Of a DNA stretch of 64,000 bases, positions 13,312-26,087 are shown piece after piece. The notes beneath the pieces are model-generated. The model was given only the letters and a program-made list of their open reading frames with translations. It made no database searches and had not been told where the DNA came from. Source of the stretch: Hydractinia symbiolongicarpus (lineage: Eukaryota; Cnidaria; Hydrozoa; Anthoathecata; Hydractiniidae). The DNA is taken from the NCBI RefSeq assembly GCF_029227915.1, contig NC_079889.1, positions 930,001 through 994,000 on the forward strand, written 5' to 3'. Position 1 is the stretch's first letter. Every line of letters begins with the position of its first letter. The position numbers and the translations under genes are program-made.

Positions 13312-16300
13312 ATGTCTAAATTAAAGGAAAAACAATTTACGATTACTTTAACACTACTTTCGATTTTAATCCTGCAGAGATGTCACGCATACATGCATCC
13401 AAATATACTTTGGGATCCACGAAACCCAATGTAAGTGAAAACTTCTTTTTATGTCTTAATTTACACACACACATCACAAATAGCCTGAACAAAAGGGAAC
13501 AAGAGCTGTAAAATTTTGCCAGTGCCAAATTGTGTGGCCTGGAAGTACAGAATCTTTCCGCGATTGACTCTACCCCAATTGTGGGGGAAAATCACCCGAT
13601 CTAGTGTGTCTACAAAAAAAAAAAAGTTTTAAGATATTTACTTTTGGCCTAGCCAGCTAGAAGTAGTTACGCTATAGTTTCCTAAAGATATGAATATATT
13701 TTGACTTAGATATGACAATACATACGCACTTTACTAATACGCCTATACACATTTACTAAAATAGCTTAAACCACATGTCTAGAAAAATGAAAAGGGAAGT
13801 TTCAGAGCCTGAACATGTGCAAACAAGACTAGCTTTATGTAAACAAATATATGCACCATATTATCAATCCAAGTTAAATAGTCATAGCGTCAGAACCGAA
13901 CAGTGAAATTTCTTCTTAATTGGTGAATCGGTGCATAATTAGTTTATATTTCATGTAAACAATTTGTGAGCTTTGGTTTTGTTGATAGTTAAGGTCAAAG
14001 CAGTCCTATGGTTGACACCATGACAGTGTTGATTAGGACCTTCTTTTCAGTAAAATACTATCTTGTGTGACGTAAGTTCACAGGGATGTAAACAAACACA
14101 ACAAAACGAGAGAATGATAAACTCTGCCTCCTGTGATTGCCTAAGTATTATGTGATCAACTTTATTATACAATTTGTCTTGTGTAATTTTTTATCAACAG
14201 GTGCTTCATTTAATTTGCTAGACTTAAAAACAAAACTTTAAATGATTATGCACAATAAAGTGTACTGTGAATGATTTTGTGATAGCAAGACATAACAAAA
14301 ATAGTCTCAAAGTTTTTTTTTTTGTTTGCCTACTTTAGGATGTTGTAAATTTTTGAATTTTTTTTTCTAAAATAATATTCTTCTACTAAAATTTAGCATG
14401 TCTTTCCCATTGTTCGAATGTCCAAAAATTATAATCTCTCTTGGAAGACCAAGAAGTGAGGGCATCCTCACAAGTCCTGCTAAGCTACGTATGAAGTGTA
14501 ACATCACAATTGAAAAAAATATAACCAAACCAAGTTGACTTTTGTCCGATATTGACAGCGACCATCAATGTAATTATCGTTTCTGAGGGACAAAATTTGG
14601 ACACAATGTTTTTATTGAAAATATATAACATATAATCTATGTTTTTTCGTTAGCTCTCTTTTAAAAGCAATTTTCAGCAAAAAAATTACTACCCCGATTC
14701 AGGTAAGTCTCACCCGATCAGGATTTTTAACTCATTCGATCAGGTGAAAGATTCTGTACTGACTGGGTTTTTGACTGTAAAAAAAGGCAATATATTTTAG
14801 GTATATAAAGTAGGCCTAATATTATTTTCTAATCCTCTTGTGACTTGTCTATACAATATAATCGATTAATCTGCAGTTAATGAAGTAGCACAACTGTTTA
14901 CTTTATGCAGGCCTATCAATAAGAAAATAACACCTGAGCAATAAATCGCTCCCCCAAGGTTACAATAATTTAAACTTGGTGAGCAATCTGAATAAATAGA
15001 ATAAGCTTATAAACACATTTTATCACAAAGTCTTTTTATCTATTTTAATTATCTTTTTTTAAATATTTTAGTTTTTTTTTACTGTAAATAATAAGAAAGA
15101 GAAGATTGATTTCCATGTGAGATGAAGTGATATTGCTCATCCAGAAAAACTTTTTTTGGAATTGGGGGAGCATTTAATGGCTCAGCTAGTTTCTCATTTC
15201 TCAGAATTGGACGAGCCTTTGTGTGAGCAAGAGCAATTGCTCTCCCCTTATTGATAGGCCTGTTTATGGTTTGTCTTTTTTGCAGCCAGTTCAAAAAAAT
15301 TGAAAGCGCTGTTTTGCATTTTAGAAATAGTACAGGGAAATTCAGGGAAAAATCGTAAATTTATTTCAAAAAGTCACCTGATCTTGCTTGAACTCATCCT
15401 TATGCAGAAGCTTGCGGCTTATCAAACCCTTTGTTTGATTTTATCAGTGTTAACATTATACATAGCAATTTAAAAAGTATTAATGTAAAATTACTTTATT
15501 TGGTAGTCTGGTAGGATATCTTAATATGTATTGTTAATATGTATTTTGTCAAAGTAAGTTCCTATATAACATAAGAAATATACTGCTGTGGAGTGATTTG
15601 AATGTGCAGATTTTGTGAGTTTAATTTTTTTTTTCACCTTATATAGATTTAACACCACAAAGTGTGGAGATAATGCAAGAAAGTTCAGTGCCTATATTGA
15701 TGACTCAGTGACAGTTCTATGTGGAAATTCAGAAATATTGAATACTTTTACTGATAAACAAATCAATCCTGCAAATTTTCATTATAACATGTTTGTTACA
15801 ACAGATATCGAAACATACAACAACAGAAATGGACAGAAAGCAAAAAAAATTCACACGTGTCAAGTGAAACAAGCTGTCATGAAGAACATGGCATATACAA
15901 CGTTGGACACGTTTCTCCTTCTTTCCAAATTTAAAGGAGATATTAACGAGTGGACAAACATGATTGAGAAGACATATTACTTTTTCAGTAAGTTTACTAA
16001 TTTTTATTATTTTCCATCGGTGTTAAAAAAATCATGCAGGAATAAAATACCATTGGTAATCTTTTTTGTAGCAACTTCAGATGGAACAAAGAAGAGTTTA
16101 AGTAACAAAGAAGGAGTAAACGCTACCAAAGATATGCGGTTTGAATTGTATATATGCAACGCTACTTCAAAGATATGTCCAAATAGAGAACGTGTGAATG
16201 GTAAGTTACATTACTTTCCATTACACTAAAGACAATTATTGATACAAAACAAATATGGAACATATCTGTGTTAGAGCTTTTAAAGCAATTAGATGAGGGA

Positions 16301-17987
16301 TATGGAGGTGACTACAGATTTACATCCAGACTGGCTAAACACTTTCACCTATACCTTTAATTTACCTGAATTTTTACCCAAACCTTAAAGCCTGTACATG
16401 TAGCAGTTAAACTTGTCAAAATAAATAAAGCTGAAATTAGATTTTTTGTCTAAACACCTTCTTCATCTGACCATACTGGTTCTCTAAAAAACGAAGTGTG
16501 TGAGTGCAAAAGGATCTACCTTATTAAGAAAGTTCTTTTTTTTTTTAAAAAAAAGCAAAAATTAATAATTATGCAGAAGATGAGAGCTTTTTTAATAAAA
16601 AAATGTATATACAGTTTTTACAATACCAAATTGCAGTGATTCGTCACTAAATGATAAATCCAAAAAAAAAATTCCTACCAAAAATTTTTTTCTACCAATC
16701 AGATTTTTTAGAATTAACCCCCCCCCCCCCCCCCAAAAAAAAAAAAAAAAATTTTGCCTGAAATTTAAGTTGGTGGACAGCGAAAAAAATTTTCTTTTGG
16801 CAGAAATTTATTTGACAGATTTTTGTCAAAACCTTCCAAATCTGCCAATTTTCTTTTCAGGGACAACGTCTTCCGTTCATTTTTAATTTTTTTTTCTCAA
16901 TATTTTGTACAGTTTGCCCAGGAGAATTACCTCTCAGTTATACACAAAGAAGCAGTGATGATCACATAAATAATGATTCTGTTTTGTCAAAACAACCGGC
17001 GTACATTGTGTTTTTGGTGGCATCAGTGGCATTAATGGTTGGTTTCATGTTGGGTATTGCTTTCACTGTGTTTCGAAAAAAATACAAAAAAGGTCAGGAT
17101 GCGTTCCTTTTTTTAAATCAGTCGAACATTGATCAGTTCAAATCATCTCAAACGTAGGCAAATGATTTGTTTGAACCTCTTGAAAACTTTGTAGCAAGAA
17201 TCTCGTTGAATCAGGCGTCTGATAACAGTAAGGAATCTGATTGGTTCAAATCCCTGTTGACATTGTTGTGTCAAACTGATTTGTTTAAATTTCTGTCCAC
17301 GTGGTAGTGTAAATTTGTCATTTTAGTGCCAATCATTACAGTTCAAATTTCTGATAGTATTGTGTCTTTAGGTAAAAGACGACAGGTCGAAAATGGATCA
17401 TACCAACGACAGGAGTCAAAAGTTAGCTCAAGTACTGCTTCTTCCTCGCCGCCGACAAGCTTGACATCTGTAGAGGACAAAACTTTATTGTCACAAGGTT
17501 AGTGTATTGACACTTTTTGCATGACATTGTAAAGGAGTTTGTTATGTGTTTTCAATGTGTCAACTCAATGCCATATATGCGGCTTCGATATTTAACTTCA
17601 GTTTTTCCCTCTTAATAAAAAAAAATAGCGAATGTAGACTGAAAAATCTGACCTTAAAAATGTGATGACTTTTTAAATCTTACAGATCTATTATTTTACC
17701 AGAATGGTACAGCAATAAATAGAAACTAGTCGTTAGCCCGTGGAAAAATCCACGAGTTCGCCCGTCCCAGCTAAGCTACCATTTTGCGTGACAGGCAGAC
17801 GGACGGACGGACAGACGTACACGGGCATTATAATATAGATAATCGTTGCATATCATCCCATTGCAATTTTTATGCATACAAAAACCGATTTGAAATTGCC
17901 ACTAAAAAGTGACATCACGGAATTTATTAATTTATAAATATTATTCATTTTCCCTTATGTATTTTAGGTCCTGGCCACCAGGTATAG
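13312..17987 (+). CDS. Ephrin-like ligand 1, transmembrane type, 6 exons
   Basis: Exons 13312-13430, 15647-15987, 16072-16200, 16913-17092, 17372-17497 and 17968-17987 give 304 residues with all phases consistent. A signal peptide (residues 1 to about 26, hydrophobic core ITLTLLSILIL, end CHA) precedes an ephrin receptor-binding fold. The fold shows ILWDPRNP near the start (compare the ephrin YWNxxNP region), then CGDN..VLCGN, a cysteine at 111 and YYFFTTSDGTKKSL with NKEG near its end, matching the ephrin YYxISTSNGT..NxEGGVC region. Residues 226-250 form one membrane span, followed by a basic stop-transfer stretch and a 54-residue cytoplasmic tail. The tail is Ser-rich with one Tyr and ends HQV. 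The architecture is ephrin-B-like: a membrane-bound Eph-receptor ligand for contact signalling. The usual GGVC cysteine is replaced by Asn. The ephrin call rests on fold-level motifs and should be confirmed by structure or profile search. Confidence 0.75.
14908..15262. mobile_element. 355-bp hAT-like MITE in ephrin 1 intron 1
   Basis: Perfect 16-bp terminal inverted repeats (CAGGCCTATCAATAAG at the left, its reverse complement at the right) flanked by a direct 6-bp duplication TTTATG (14902-14907 and 15263-15268). The CAG..CTG ends resemble hAT elements, although hAT duplications are usually 8 bp. A 71-codon open frame on the minus strand extends over most of the right half but shows no recognisable transposase. 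Confidence 0.75.
16718..16751. repeat. Homopolymer C17-A17 tract in ephrin 1 intron 3
   Basis: A run of C directly followed by a run of A. Length is likely polymorphic and assembly-sensitive. It lies outside coding sequence. Confidence 0.9.
17726..17839 (-). mobile_element. Short non-autonomous Helitron (in ephrin 1 intron 5)
   Basis: On the minus strand it begins TCTATATTATAATG and ends with the hairpin CCACGGGC..CTAG. It sits between A and T as Helitrons do. The interior carries the GTCTGTCCGTC-rich stretch shared with the other copies. 114 bp, no coding capacity. Confidence 0.85.
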
Positions 17988-20773
17988 ACAACGATGCATC
18001 AAACATGAAACCGACCTTGATAAATAATGTATATATGTAATGTATTCCAAACATAGTCATATCTCAATGAAGCCTCATCTTACTTTCGCAAAAAGCTAAT
18101 AACGTTACCAGTTACTGGTAATATTGCAAAAGATTCCTGCTTAAATTGGTCAAAAATTCTCTTTCTGCAATTTCTCGAAGTTGTTTATTTATTTACACGT
18201 CAAATATTATTGCAATGTGCATTTGGATCCTATGTTTGGAAGAAAAGTTAGAACTGTAAAGTTAAGGTGCAAGTTTTTTTTTTATTATTATTTATTTTTA
18301 ATATTTTTAAAAATAACTGCATTTTTTTATAATTTAAAGGAATTAATTTAAGGAAGATGTTTTATTCTGCTTATTAGCGAAAGTTATATCACTCATTTTT
18401 TGCATGTTATATAATCAGAAACCAAATCTTAAATCCAAAATTTTAATCCAAGTTTTGTTGGAGCGATTTTGTTCTTTGGTTGCTTTAAGACTACTATATG
18501 GATTAATATCGCCTGGCTTTTATTTTTCTTCATAAAAATGCATGGATTAACCCGATCTCTTGTCTACGTGAAAAATAATCCACTTAAGGTATAACGAAGA
18601 ATTTATGAAGTCAAATATAAAATAAACGGTGAAATATAAATAGTATTTAAGATACATATATTTTCGAGAAAGCAATAATTGTATTATACTGTATATATTA
18701 CCATCAGGTCTTCTAAAGTTTTATTGGAGGGCGTTTAACAACCTCGTTCCCAGGGTTTTTGCCTCTTTGACATCGAGGTGTCTTAATTTTTGTTCTTTTT
18801 AATTGTTAGAATTTTTTTGTTTGTTGTTGTTTTTTGTTTAGATAAAAAAATCTATGGATGTACATTTCTTTCATATCACATGGTCACATGTTTTTTTAGA
18901 ATAAATTGCATTGCAGTTTATGTGGACTGTTCTTTACCATAGTGAGGTTGGCCATCGTGCTGGCCTATGTTGACTTGTTAACTTTAAGAAAGCTAACCTG
19001 CAAGAGTTTAAAGAGAGCTACACCCTACAGACTTTGTAACACACACTTCAAGGCTTCTCAGAAAATCCAAAGAAGAAAAAGCATGGCTTGCAGTAAAAAA
19101 AATCTATCTTGTGCGTTTTTATTTTCGCACATAATCATATCCCCCTCAACAGACGAAAAATGGTGGAATCAGGGTTTTAGACAAAATATATTTCCAAATC
19201 AGTTTTGTTTCTTGAAAAAAAAGAATTTTCCCGTCTATCAAGATTCTCGCAAAACTTCAATATATCCGAGTGGACTAAAGTTGTATGTGCGAAAATTAAT
19301 AAGAATTAGCATATTTTTAGATTTCTTTGCTAGTCTTCATTTCTAGATTACTCATCATTAACGACATGACACATTTTGGTAAGATAATTTTTTCTCTCAA
19401 AAAAACATTTAATTTAAATTTGTTTTGATAGTAAAGCAATATAAATTTGTCCGCTGGTGACAGATCAAGATCTTTGACTGGTGTTAATTTAGTTCCACGT
19501 AGTTAAGCGCTGCAATTTTGTAATTTTTCGTACCTTTATGGCGGCTTGTAATGAAAAACAATATTTTTTTTCTGGCGGTATTGTATTTTTCGGACGGGGG
19601 TAATTTTTTGTAAATTTTTAAAGGTGCTGACATGTAAGTGTTGTATTGATTGTATTATTTATTGTTCGTTGCCATGTGGTACTTAATTTTTCCTATGAAG
19701 ATAAATGGGTCATAGGTCTAGAAAAGTATCAATCCAGTGAAATGACGTCGTTTCTTATCCCAATGACGTCATTATAATGTGTTTCAAACTGGCATTTTTA
19801 TAAAAATATAAACAAGAATAGATGGAGCGTTAGTTTTTATTTATTAACTAGCGATTACATTGATTGTTTTAAATTGAAAAACAGTAGGTAAAAATTGAAT
19901 AGTCTTATACAGAATAAATAAAACTTAATGTTTTTGTTTAAAGACGATGTCCATTGTACTTCGCCATATAAAACAAAGAGAGGGGGTTGATTTTAGTTTG
20001 ATATCGAGTTCAACATAAATTGATTAAATGACCAAGATACCCAGCATAATTTTCTTACTTGAAGGATATCCGAATAGTTAGTATGAAAAATAAAACTGGG
20101 TCGCAACGGATTTTCCACTATATTGACCGCGTTTTTGATTGATTCTGTTTCTGTTTTGTGCCCGGATGATCATTGGATGATCATTGGTTGATTTTAATCC
20201 GGGCTTATTGGTTGATTTGTTTGAGGTTCGCTCTGACACATTCGTTTGCACATAGGCTTTCGTGTAAGAGAAACTGATATCTTCGAAGAAATCTGAGTTA
20301 AATAGGCTATTATCTAAATTGATCAGAGAAATTGTACTTATGATAGTACCGCATATTAATGGTTATTGCAATAAGTATTAAACTATCTATACTTTTGATT
20401 TTATGTGAAATGATAGTTTGGTAAATAAAGTGATAGTAAAAGCAATTATTCTTATTTTTTCATTTTTATATAACCTGATTCTTTCTACTTGAAGTCAATT
20501 ATAGAACAAAATATTTTGTCTCAATTATTGCCATTTCATAGTGGACTTATTAATTTACAAAAATGTATAATCGAGACAAGTGCAATTCGACTCTCCTTAA
20601 AGCAAGCCAAATCTTCGTCGCTTCATTGATTGCTGAGCCACACCAACAAAGGTAGCTGAAAACACACAAAAGAAACTTTGACTGTGTTTTCTTTAGAAAG
20701 AGTTTGGTATATTTCAAGTAAAGTTGACTCGTACAAACAAGTTACCAACCAACAATCACAACTCGACTGTATC
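17988..20773. other. Ephrin 1 3' UTR and intergenic spacer
   Basis: No exon-like sequence between the two ephrin genes. AATAAA-type signals occur (for example near 18621). A 146-codon open frame at 18906-19346 has low-complexity, frame-independent composition and is probably not a gene. Two TGACGTC sites (about 19743 and 19765) lie about 1 kb upstream of ephrin 2. Confidence 0.5.
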
Positions 20774-22480
20774 ATGCCGTCACTAACGGAAAAACAATTT
20801 ACAATGACATTTATGATTTTTTCGATTTTAATCTTGCAAAGATGTCACGCATACATGCATCCAAATATACTTTGGGATCCAAGAAACCCAATGTAAGTAG
20901 ATTGTATCCACTAAAGCAATCCTATAAATTGAAGCTTGTGGTAACAACCCTGTTTTAAGGTGGGAGGGGAGAAGGTGCCACATCAATAACATTGAAGGGA
21001 GGGACAAATGGACTTGATTTGGCATTTAAATAGCAAACTAGAAGAAGAGTTCTGATTCAAAAATCGACACTAAAATCATTGTCTTTTGCTGACGTCATTA
21101 TCTTTTCAAACAATCTGATTTATAATTATTTTAAATTTGCAATTTACACTTGCCTAATTTGCTTTCAATACGCATAAATAAATATAATTATATTAGAAGA
21201 AATGCATGTTTATACAAATATATTATAAGTATTATAAAAATGAAAAAAAACTTTCTGCGCGCCGTCTCAAGGTTGCATCTTCTCGTTATGAAAAGAATAA
21301 TGTAATCCATGAAAGTCCTAGCTTGTTCTAACTTCTCCTCTAGATCCAAAAAGATATCTGACTTGAACTGCTGGGGGAGGGTAAAGTCCGTCCTTCCGCT
21401 TTAAAAATAAGGTTAAATAAAAATGAAAAGAAAGTGAAAAGTAAAAATGAACATACGTTCAGTTAGTTTACTTATGCATATTGCAGTGTGTCCATTTCCA
21501 ATTGATTGATTGATTGACTAATGGATTATTTTTTTCAATTATTTGTTTAGATCATACCTCTCATTTAATTTTTTACTTTAGATTTAACACCACAAAGTGT
21601 GGAGATAATGCAAGAAAGTTCAGTGCCTATATTGATGACTCAGTGACAGTTCTATGTGGAAACCCAGAAATATTGAATACTTTTACTGATAAACAAATCA
21701 ATTATGCAAATTTTCATTATAACATGTTTGTTACAACAGATATCGAAACATACAACAACAGAAATGGACAGAAAGCAAAAAAAATTCACACCTGTCAAGT
21801 GAGACAAGCTGTCATGAAGAACATGGCATATACAACGTTGGACACGTTTCTCCTTCTTTCAAAATTTAGAGGAGATATTAATGAGTGGACAAACATGTAT
21901 GAGAAGACATATTACTTTTTCAGTAAGTTTACTAATTTTTATTTTTTTTTCCATCGGTGTTAAAAGTATCATGCAGGAATAAAATACCATTGGTAATCTT
22001 TTTTGTAGCAACTTCAGATGGAACAAAGAAGAGTTTAAGTAACAAAGAAGGAGTAAATGCTACCAAAGATATGCGGTTTGAATTGTATATATGCAACTCT
22101 ACTTCAAAGATATGTCCAAACAGAGAACGTGTGAATGGTGAGTAATGCAGAAAAGTAAATTTAAACAGATGTCAATACAAAAATCCTTATAGGAAATTTT
22201 GGCTAAAAAAAATCATTAAATGACAAAAGATAATTTACGCAAAACACGGTTTAGACAACTAGCATTTTTTTTTAGCTAAAATGCTCAGACTACTTGATAT
22301 TTCATATAAATTTACTTTTTACGTGTGTTGAAATGTTTTATTCCAGTGTGTCCCAGTCAACTTAAAACAATCAAATGTCAATCTGAATATCGTTCAAATT
22401 GCACCAACAGATCAGCCTACGTCATATTCATATTGGCTGCTTTCTTCGTGGAACTTGTGTTGGTACGAATGTTGATGTAA
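20774..22480 (+). CDS. Ephrin-like ligand 2, short C-terminal hydrophobic anchor, 4 exons
   Basis: Exons 20774-20892, 21582-21922, 22009-22137 and 22347-22480 give 240 residues. The first three exons have exactly the same lengths as in ephrin 1 (119, 341, 129). Exon 2 differs from its partner by only about 11 bases and exon 3 by 3; the intron between them is also nearly identical. Exon 4 is unrelated in sequence. It adds a Cys-rich juxtamembrane stretch and a hydrophobic end, AYVIFILAAFFVELVLV, then RMLM and stop, with no cytoplasmic tail. This suggests either a GPI signal (ephrin-A-like, with a candidate small-residue cleavage site around Asn217-Ser219) or a tail-less membrane segment. The Glu inside the hydrophobic run weakens the GPI reading. 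The stop TAA overlaps a strong GTAAGT donor-like sequence, so a longer spliced form is possible. Same ephrin-fold evidence as ephrin 1. Confidence 0.75.
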
Positions 22481-22840
22481 GTTAAAGACAAGTAAATTAA
22501 CATGGTGTTAGTTTAGACACAATTGATAGGATATAGAGAAGGTATTTCGTATCGTAATGCATTTGTATTTACAATTATTATCCAGACGTACGTAAATTGC
22601 TCTGTCAAATTTTTTTTTTAAATTTGACAATGTATATTTGACACTCCTTCATCTTTTGTTGGATTTAAAGAAAAACAATTCAATTAACACTAAAGAGCCT
22701 CGACGAAGGAGAACGGCGGGAAAAATAATATTTTTTGTTTTGTTACATGTTTTATGAAGCTTTGTTGTTAATTTGGAAAGACTTATTTCATAAACGGTAA
22801 TCTTTTTTTATTTTATTTTTTGGGAGGTTGATAAAAACAC

Positions 22841-22956
22841 ATATTGGGTTGGGTGAAATCGGATATCGCAATTATTCAGTCTTGCTTTGATGATATTTGA
22901 ATCACCTGCGCTTTGCTCGACTGAATAATTCTCGATATTCCATTCCACCCCAATAT
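22841..22956. repeat. Foldback (inverted-repeat) element
   Basis: Imperfect inverted repeat with arms of about 38 bp: ATATTGGGTTGGGTGAAATC..ATTCAGTC at the left, and GACTGAATAATTCTCGATAT..CCCCAATAT at the right, around a 40-bp loop. Probably a small MITE; no target duplication was resolved. Confidence 0.6.
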
Positions 22957-24677
22957 CCGTTTAGTATTCATTTTTATAGCACAATCAAATAAAAGAGTCT
23001 ATTCGAACCCCTTCCTCAAGGCCCTGCACCATATTATTTACGCTTCTTGCATTTGTCAGTGGGTATACACGTCAGATGTGTGTCTGCTAATGTTTTTTTG
23101 TCGTTTTTTCTTCACTTTTTATGTATTTTTGAACACTTTTTAGATTTTATTGTTTTATTGGGTTGTTAAAATATTTCAATTTTTTCTGATTGTTGTACAT
23201 GCTTTTCATTACTATTTAATTTGTTTGTTTTTTTGATAAAATTTGTTGATGTCATTTTTACTAACAGTAATTAGATTTGCTCTTTAGGTGTAAAGTATCG
23301 TGTGAGATATTTGTTGTTACAATAATAATAATAATAATGAAAATAAAGGTATGATTAGAAAATAAATAAAACTGCACTCCCGAGATAACTAGAAGTTTGC
23401 CATATAAATTAGTGAAAAGCTCCCAATCTAGGTATTTGCTAGTTAGTGTCGTGTGCTTTCTTCGTCACCTCACAGAAGGTAATGGTATACTTAAACATAT
23501 ATGTCGTGCCTCCTCCTCAACAATCTTAAAAGTATTTTATTAAATCTTTTTTCAAAAAGATGTGCGAAAGTTTAAGTCCAAAACTTTAGACAGTGTGTCA
23601 GAAGAGAGATTGAGTTACTGGGAAGGCTTCTGCGGTTAAGTATTCCCTTTTTTTCCATGTTTAGCCAGGCGCGTCTCGTTTGAGTAAGTGCCATTACATT
23701 GTAATATATGCCCTGTGTGGTTTCATGATATGAGAAAAAATTTATTCTGGACATAATGATACGTTAAAGTGTTTGTTTTGTCACTAATGTTGTTTAAGGC
23801 TAAAATTGGTCCTAAAATTAACAATGCGTTTTTTCTTAACAAAATTTAGGACAATGAACAAAAAAGTTTGCTGAATATGATGGCGGACACAAAATGCTGT
23901 TTTCTCATCTAAAAATATTATTTAAGGCAAAAACTGGTAATTATTTTATACTTTTTACACTTCCTAGTTTTTAACCGGGAAAGAGATTAAATCATTATTA
24001 TAACTATGAATGTTTGTTTTGTCTTTTGACCTTAGAAATTAGTTTCTACAAATTAGAATTTTCTTAGAATTTCGTATAAAGGTCCTAATGAAAAACATTA
24101 GCTGTATCAGCTTTCTATAATGTGTGATACACCTTACATGAAATATTCCATCTACAATCATTTAAAGTATTACAAAATACTTATCTCTTTGCTAGTTAAA
24201 AAGTGAATGGGAGAGTATGGGAGAGTCAGATTTTGTGTATAGTTTGAGCAAAGGAAAAAATAAATTTTAAAAATTTTTGAACTGTCTAATATTTTCTTCT
24301 GGATGTCTACAACGTTGGTGCAATTCATTGATTTTTAAATGAATTGTGCCAACTGCCCCCAAAAATTCTAAGCAATGTGTGCTAGAATGCTTTCATGTTA
24401 TGTGTTATATATTGTGTATACCGACTTAAAATTAAACTTTAAATCCAACTTAATGTCATAACTCCTTTATACTTTTAATGAGACCCACAATTAAGCTACA
24501 GTTCATAGTAAATGATAAAACGTGAACCGATGTACTGATATACAAAGGCTGTTTAAGAGTAATGGCGACGTAGCATTGAGTAGTAGAATGTGGACCAATA
24601 ACTTTAACCTAAGGGTTAACTTGGCGCATTTCTATTAAAAACTTCTGTACACAAAAAAAAAGAAATATATAATTAAC

Positions 24678-24789
24678 CTAGTCGTTAGCCCGTGGAAAAT
24701 CCACGGGTTGCGTGTTTTTCGCTATTGCGCAGCTAAGCTACCATTTTGCGTGACGGACAGACAGACGTATACGGGCATAATAATATAGA
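24678..24789 (-). mobile_element. Short non-autonomous Helitron
   Basis: 112 bp. Minus-strand 5' end TCTATATTATTATG, internal GTCTGTCTGTCCGTCAC, 3' hairpin CCCGTGGATTTTCCACGGG followed 7 nt later by CTAG. Confidence 0.8.
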
Positions 24790-26087
24790 TGAATTCTGTA
24801 TATTCTAAAGAAGTTTTCTTACAAATATAACATAATAGAATATAAAGTGAAATGTTCCCATGGTCAGACTTTTTAAAATTTAATTAATGTTACGATCTAT
24901 CTGCAACTCTCTCAAGATCTTGAAAATAGGTTGACCACTACCGTCCTCAAAAGATAAAATGTATAAGTAAGTATTCACGACCAAATTAACATTTCAAATT
25001 ATTTTAACTATAAAATAATTCCCGTTAGTATTTGGAGATATAATTACAAAACTGCATAAAGATGAAAAAGAGAATAGATTGTAGTGGATATCATAACCAT
25101 CCTCTTGAAATTCTATTTACAATAAAATATCAAAGTGTCTCAACACAGAAGTTAACTTGTGTTTCTTCATTCGGCAGTTACTGCAAAGAAATGTGTATTA
25201 CAAATATTTAGTCCGTTTATCTTTTCCCCCAAGGTTATCCTAATCTTTCCGGGTTTTCTTTACTTTATTTTGGCTTGTCAAATATAGTTTAATAACTTTT
25301 GACTTCTTATACATCTGTATTTTATTTCGTAAAAACTCCGTTGATATCATTAGGAGTCCTTCAACGTTACCCCAAATATGTTACACACAATTATTAAAAA
25401 AGACTAGTTCTCTGACCCCTAAATTGTTGTCTAATTCTTATAAGGGACACAATCAAATAACCCACGTATGGTATTTGTTACAATTTGACGCCAGTATCTC
25501 TGATTCTTATTTACTCTGGCCGTCATTTTCACACTAATCTACACCTAATCTAGTAAATATATACAAGTAGTATTTTATAAAGGTTTAGTTAAAAAACATA
25601 AAATGACAACCGAAATTTACAAAATAAAAAACTTTTATGCGCAAAATGAATTCAATTTTACTAAAAAGCTGGCTAATCAGGTAAAATTTGTTGATTTGGA
25701 TGTTTTGTAGAAACTGATGTTACATGCGGAAATCCTGTTTGTTTAGTTACCTGCAAAATGATTTATGACTATTGATTCCTTCTAAACTTTTTTTTAGCCA
25801 GCGCTTGAAAACAAAACATTTTATTCTACAAATAAAGCAAATTATTTTAAATACTTTTTTACTTTTATATATATATTTTTTTTCTCTTATATTCAACTGA
25901 GAATATCTTATACCAAGTTGCTGAAAATATGCGAGATTTACGCAAAAAACAGCAGCATTCTCCAGTCTTTCAATCACTTCGCCGTCTTTCTCTGAAAATA
26001 AATAAATTAAAAGCAACAATGAAGCACTGTCATGCTATACATCCAAAACAATCGTACATTATAAAATTTTTAAAATGCCCATACCTT

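Larger units (their letters stand above)
22481..26087. other. Spacer between convergent ephrin 2 and NOS-A
   Basis: Holds both 3' UTRs, a foldback element and one Helitron (listed separately), and an (AAT)n run near 23320. An open minus-strand frame at 25747-26019 lies just downstream of the NOS-A stop. It is preceded by an acceptor-like TTTTCAG but fits no NOS phase, so I treat it as UTR or intergenic. Confidence 0.5.

Noticed and set aside
18906-19346. 146-codon plus-strand open frame
   Set aside because: No domain, Lys/Ser/Phe-rich low-complexity composition, and its first M is not ATG. It lies in the ephrin 1 3' region and is probably chance.
19740-19775. Paired TGACGTC (CRE-like) sites as an ephrin 2 promoter
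   Set aside because: Two short sites about 1 kb from the start codon are not enough to support a regulatory call.
25747-26019. Alternative C-terminal exon for NOS-A
   Set aside because: It is acceptor-preceded, but its phase does not match the donor of coding exon 25, and the 26088-26141 exon gives the conserved RYHEDIF ending.
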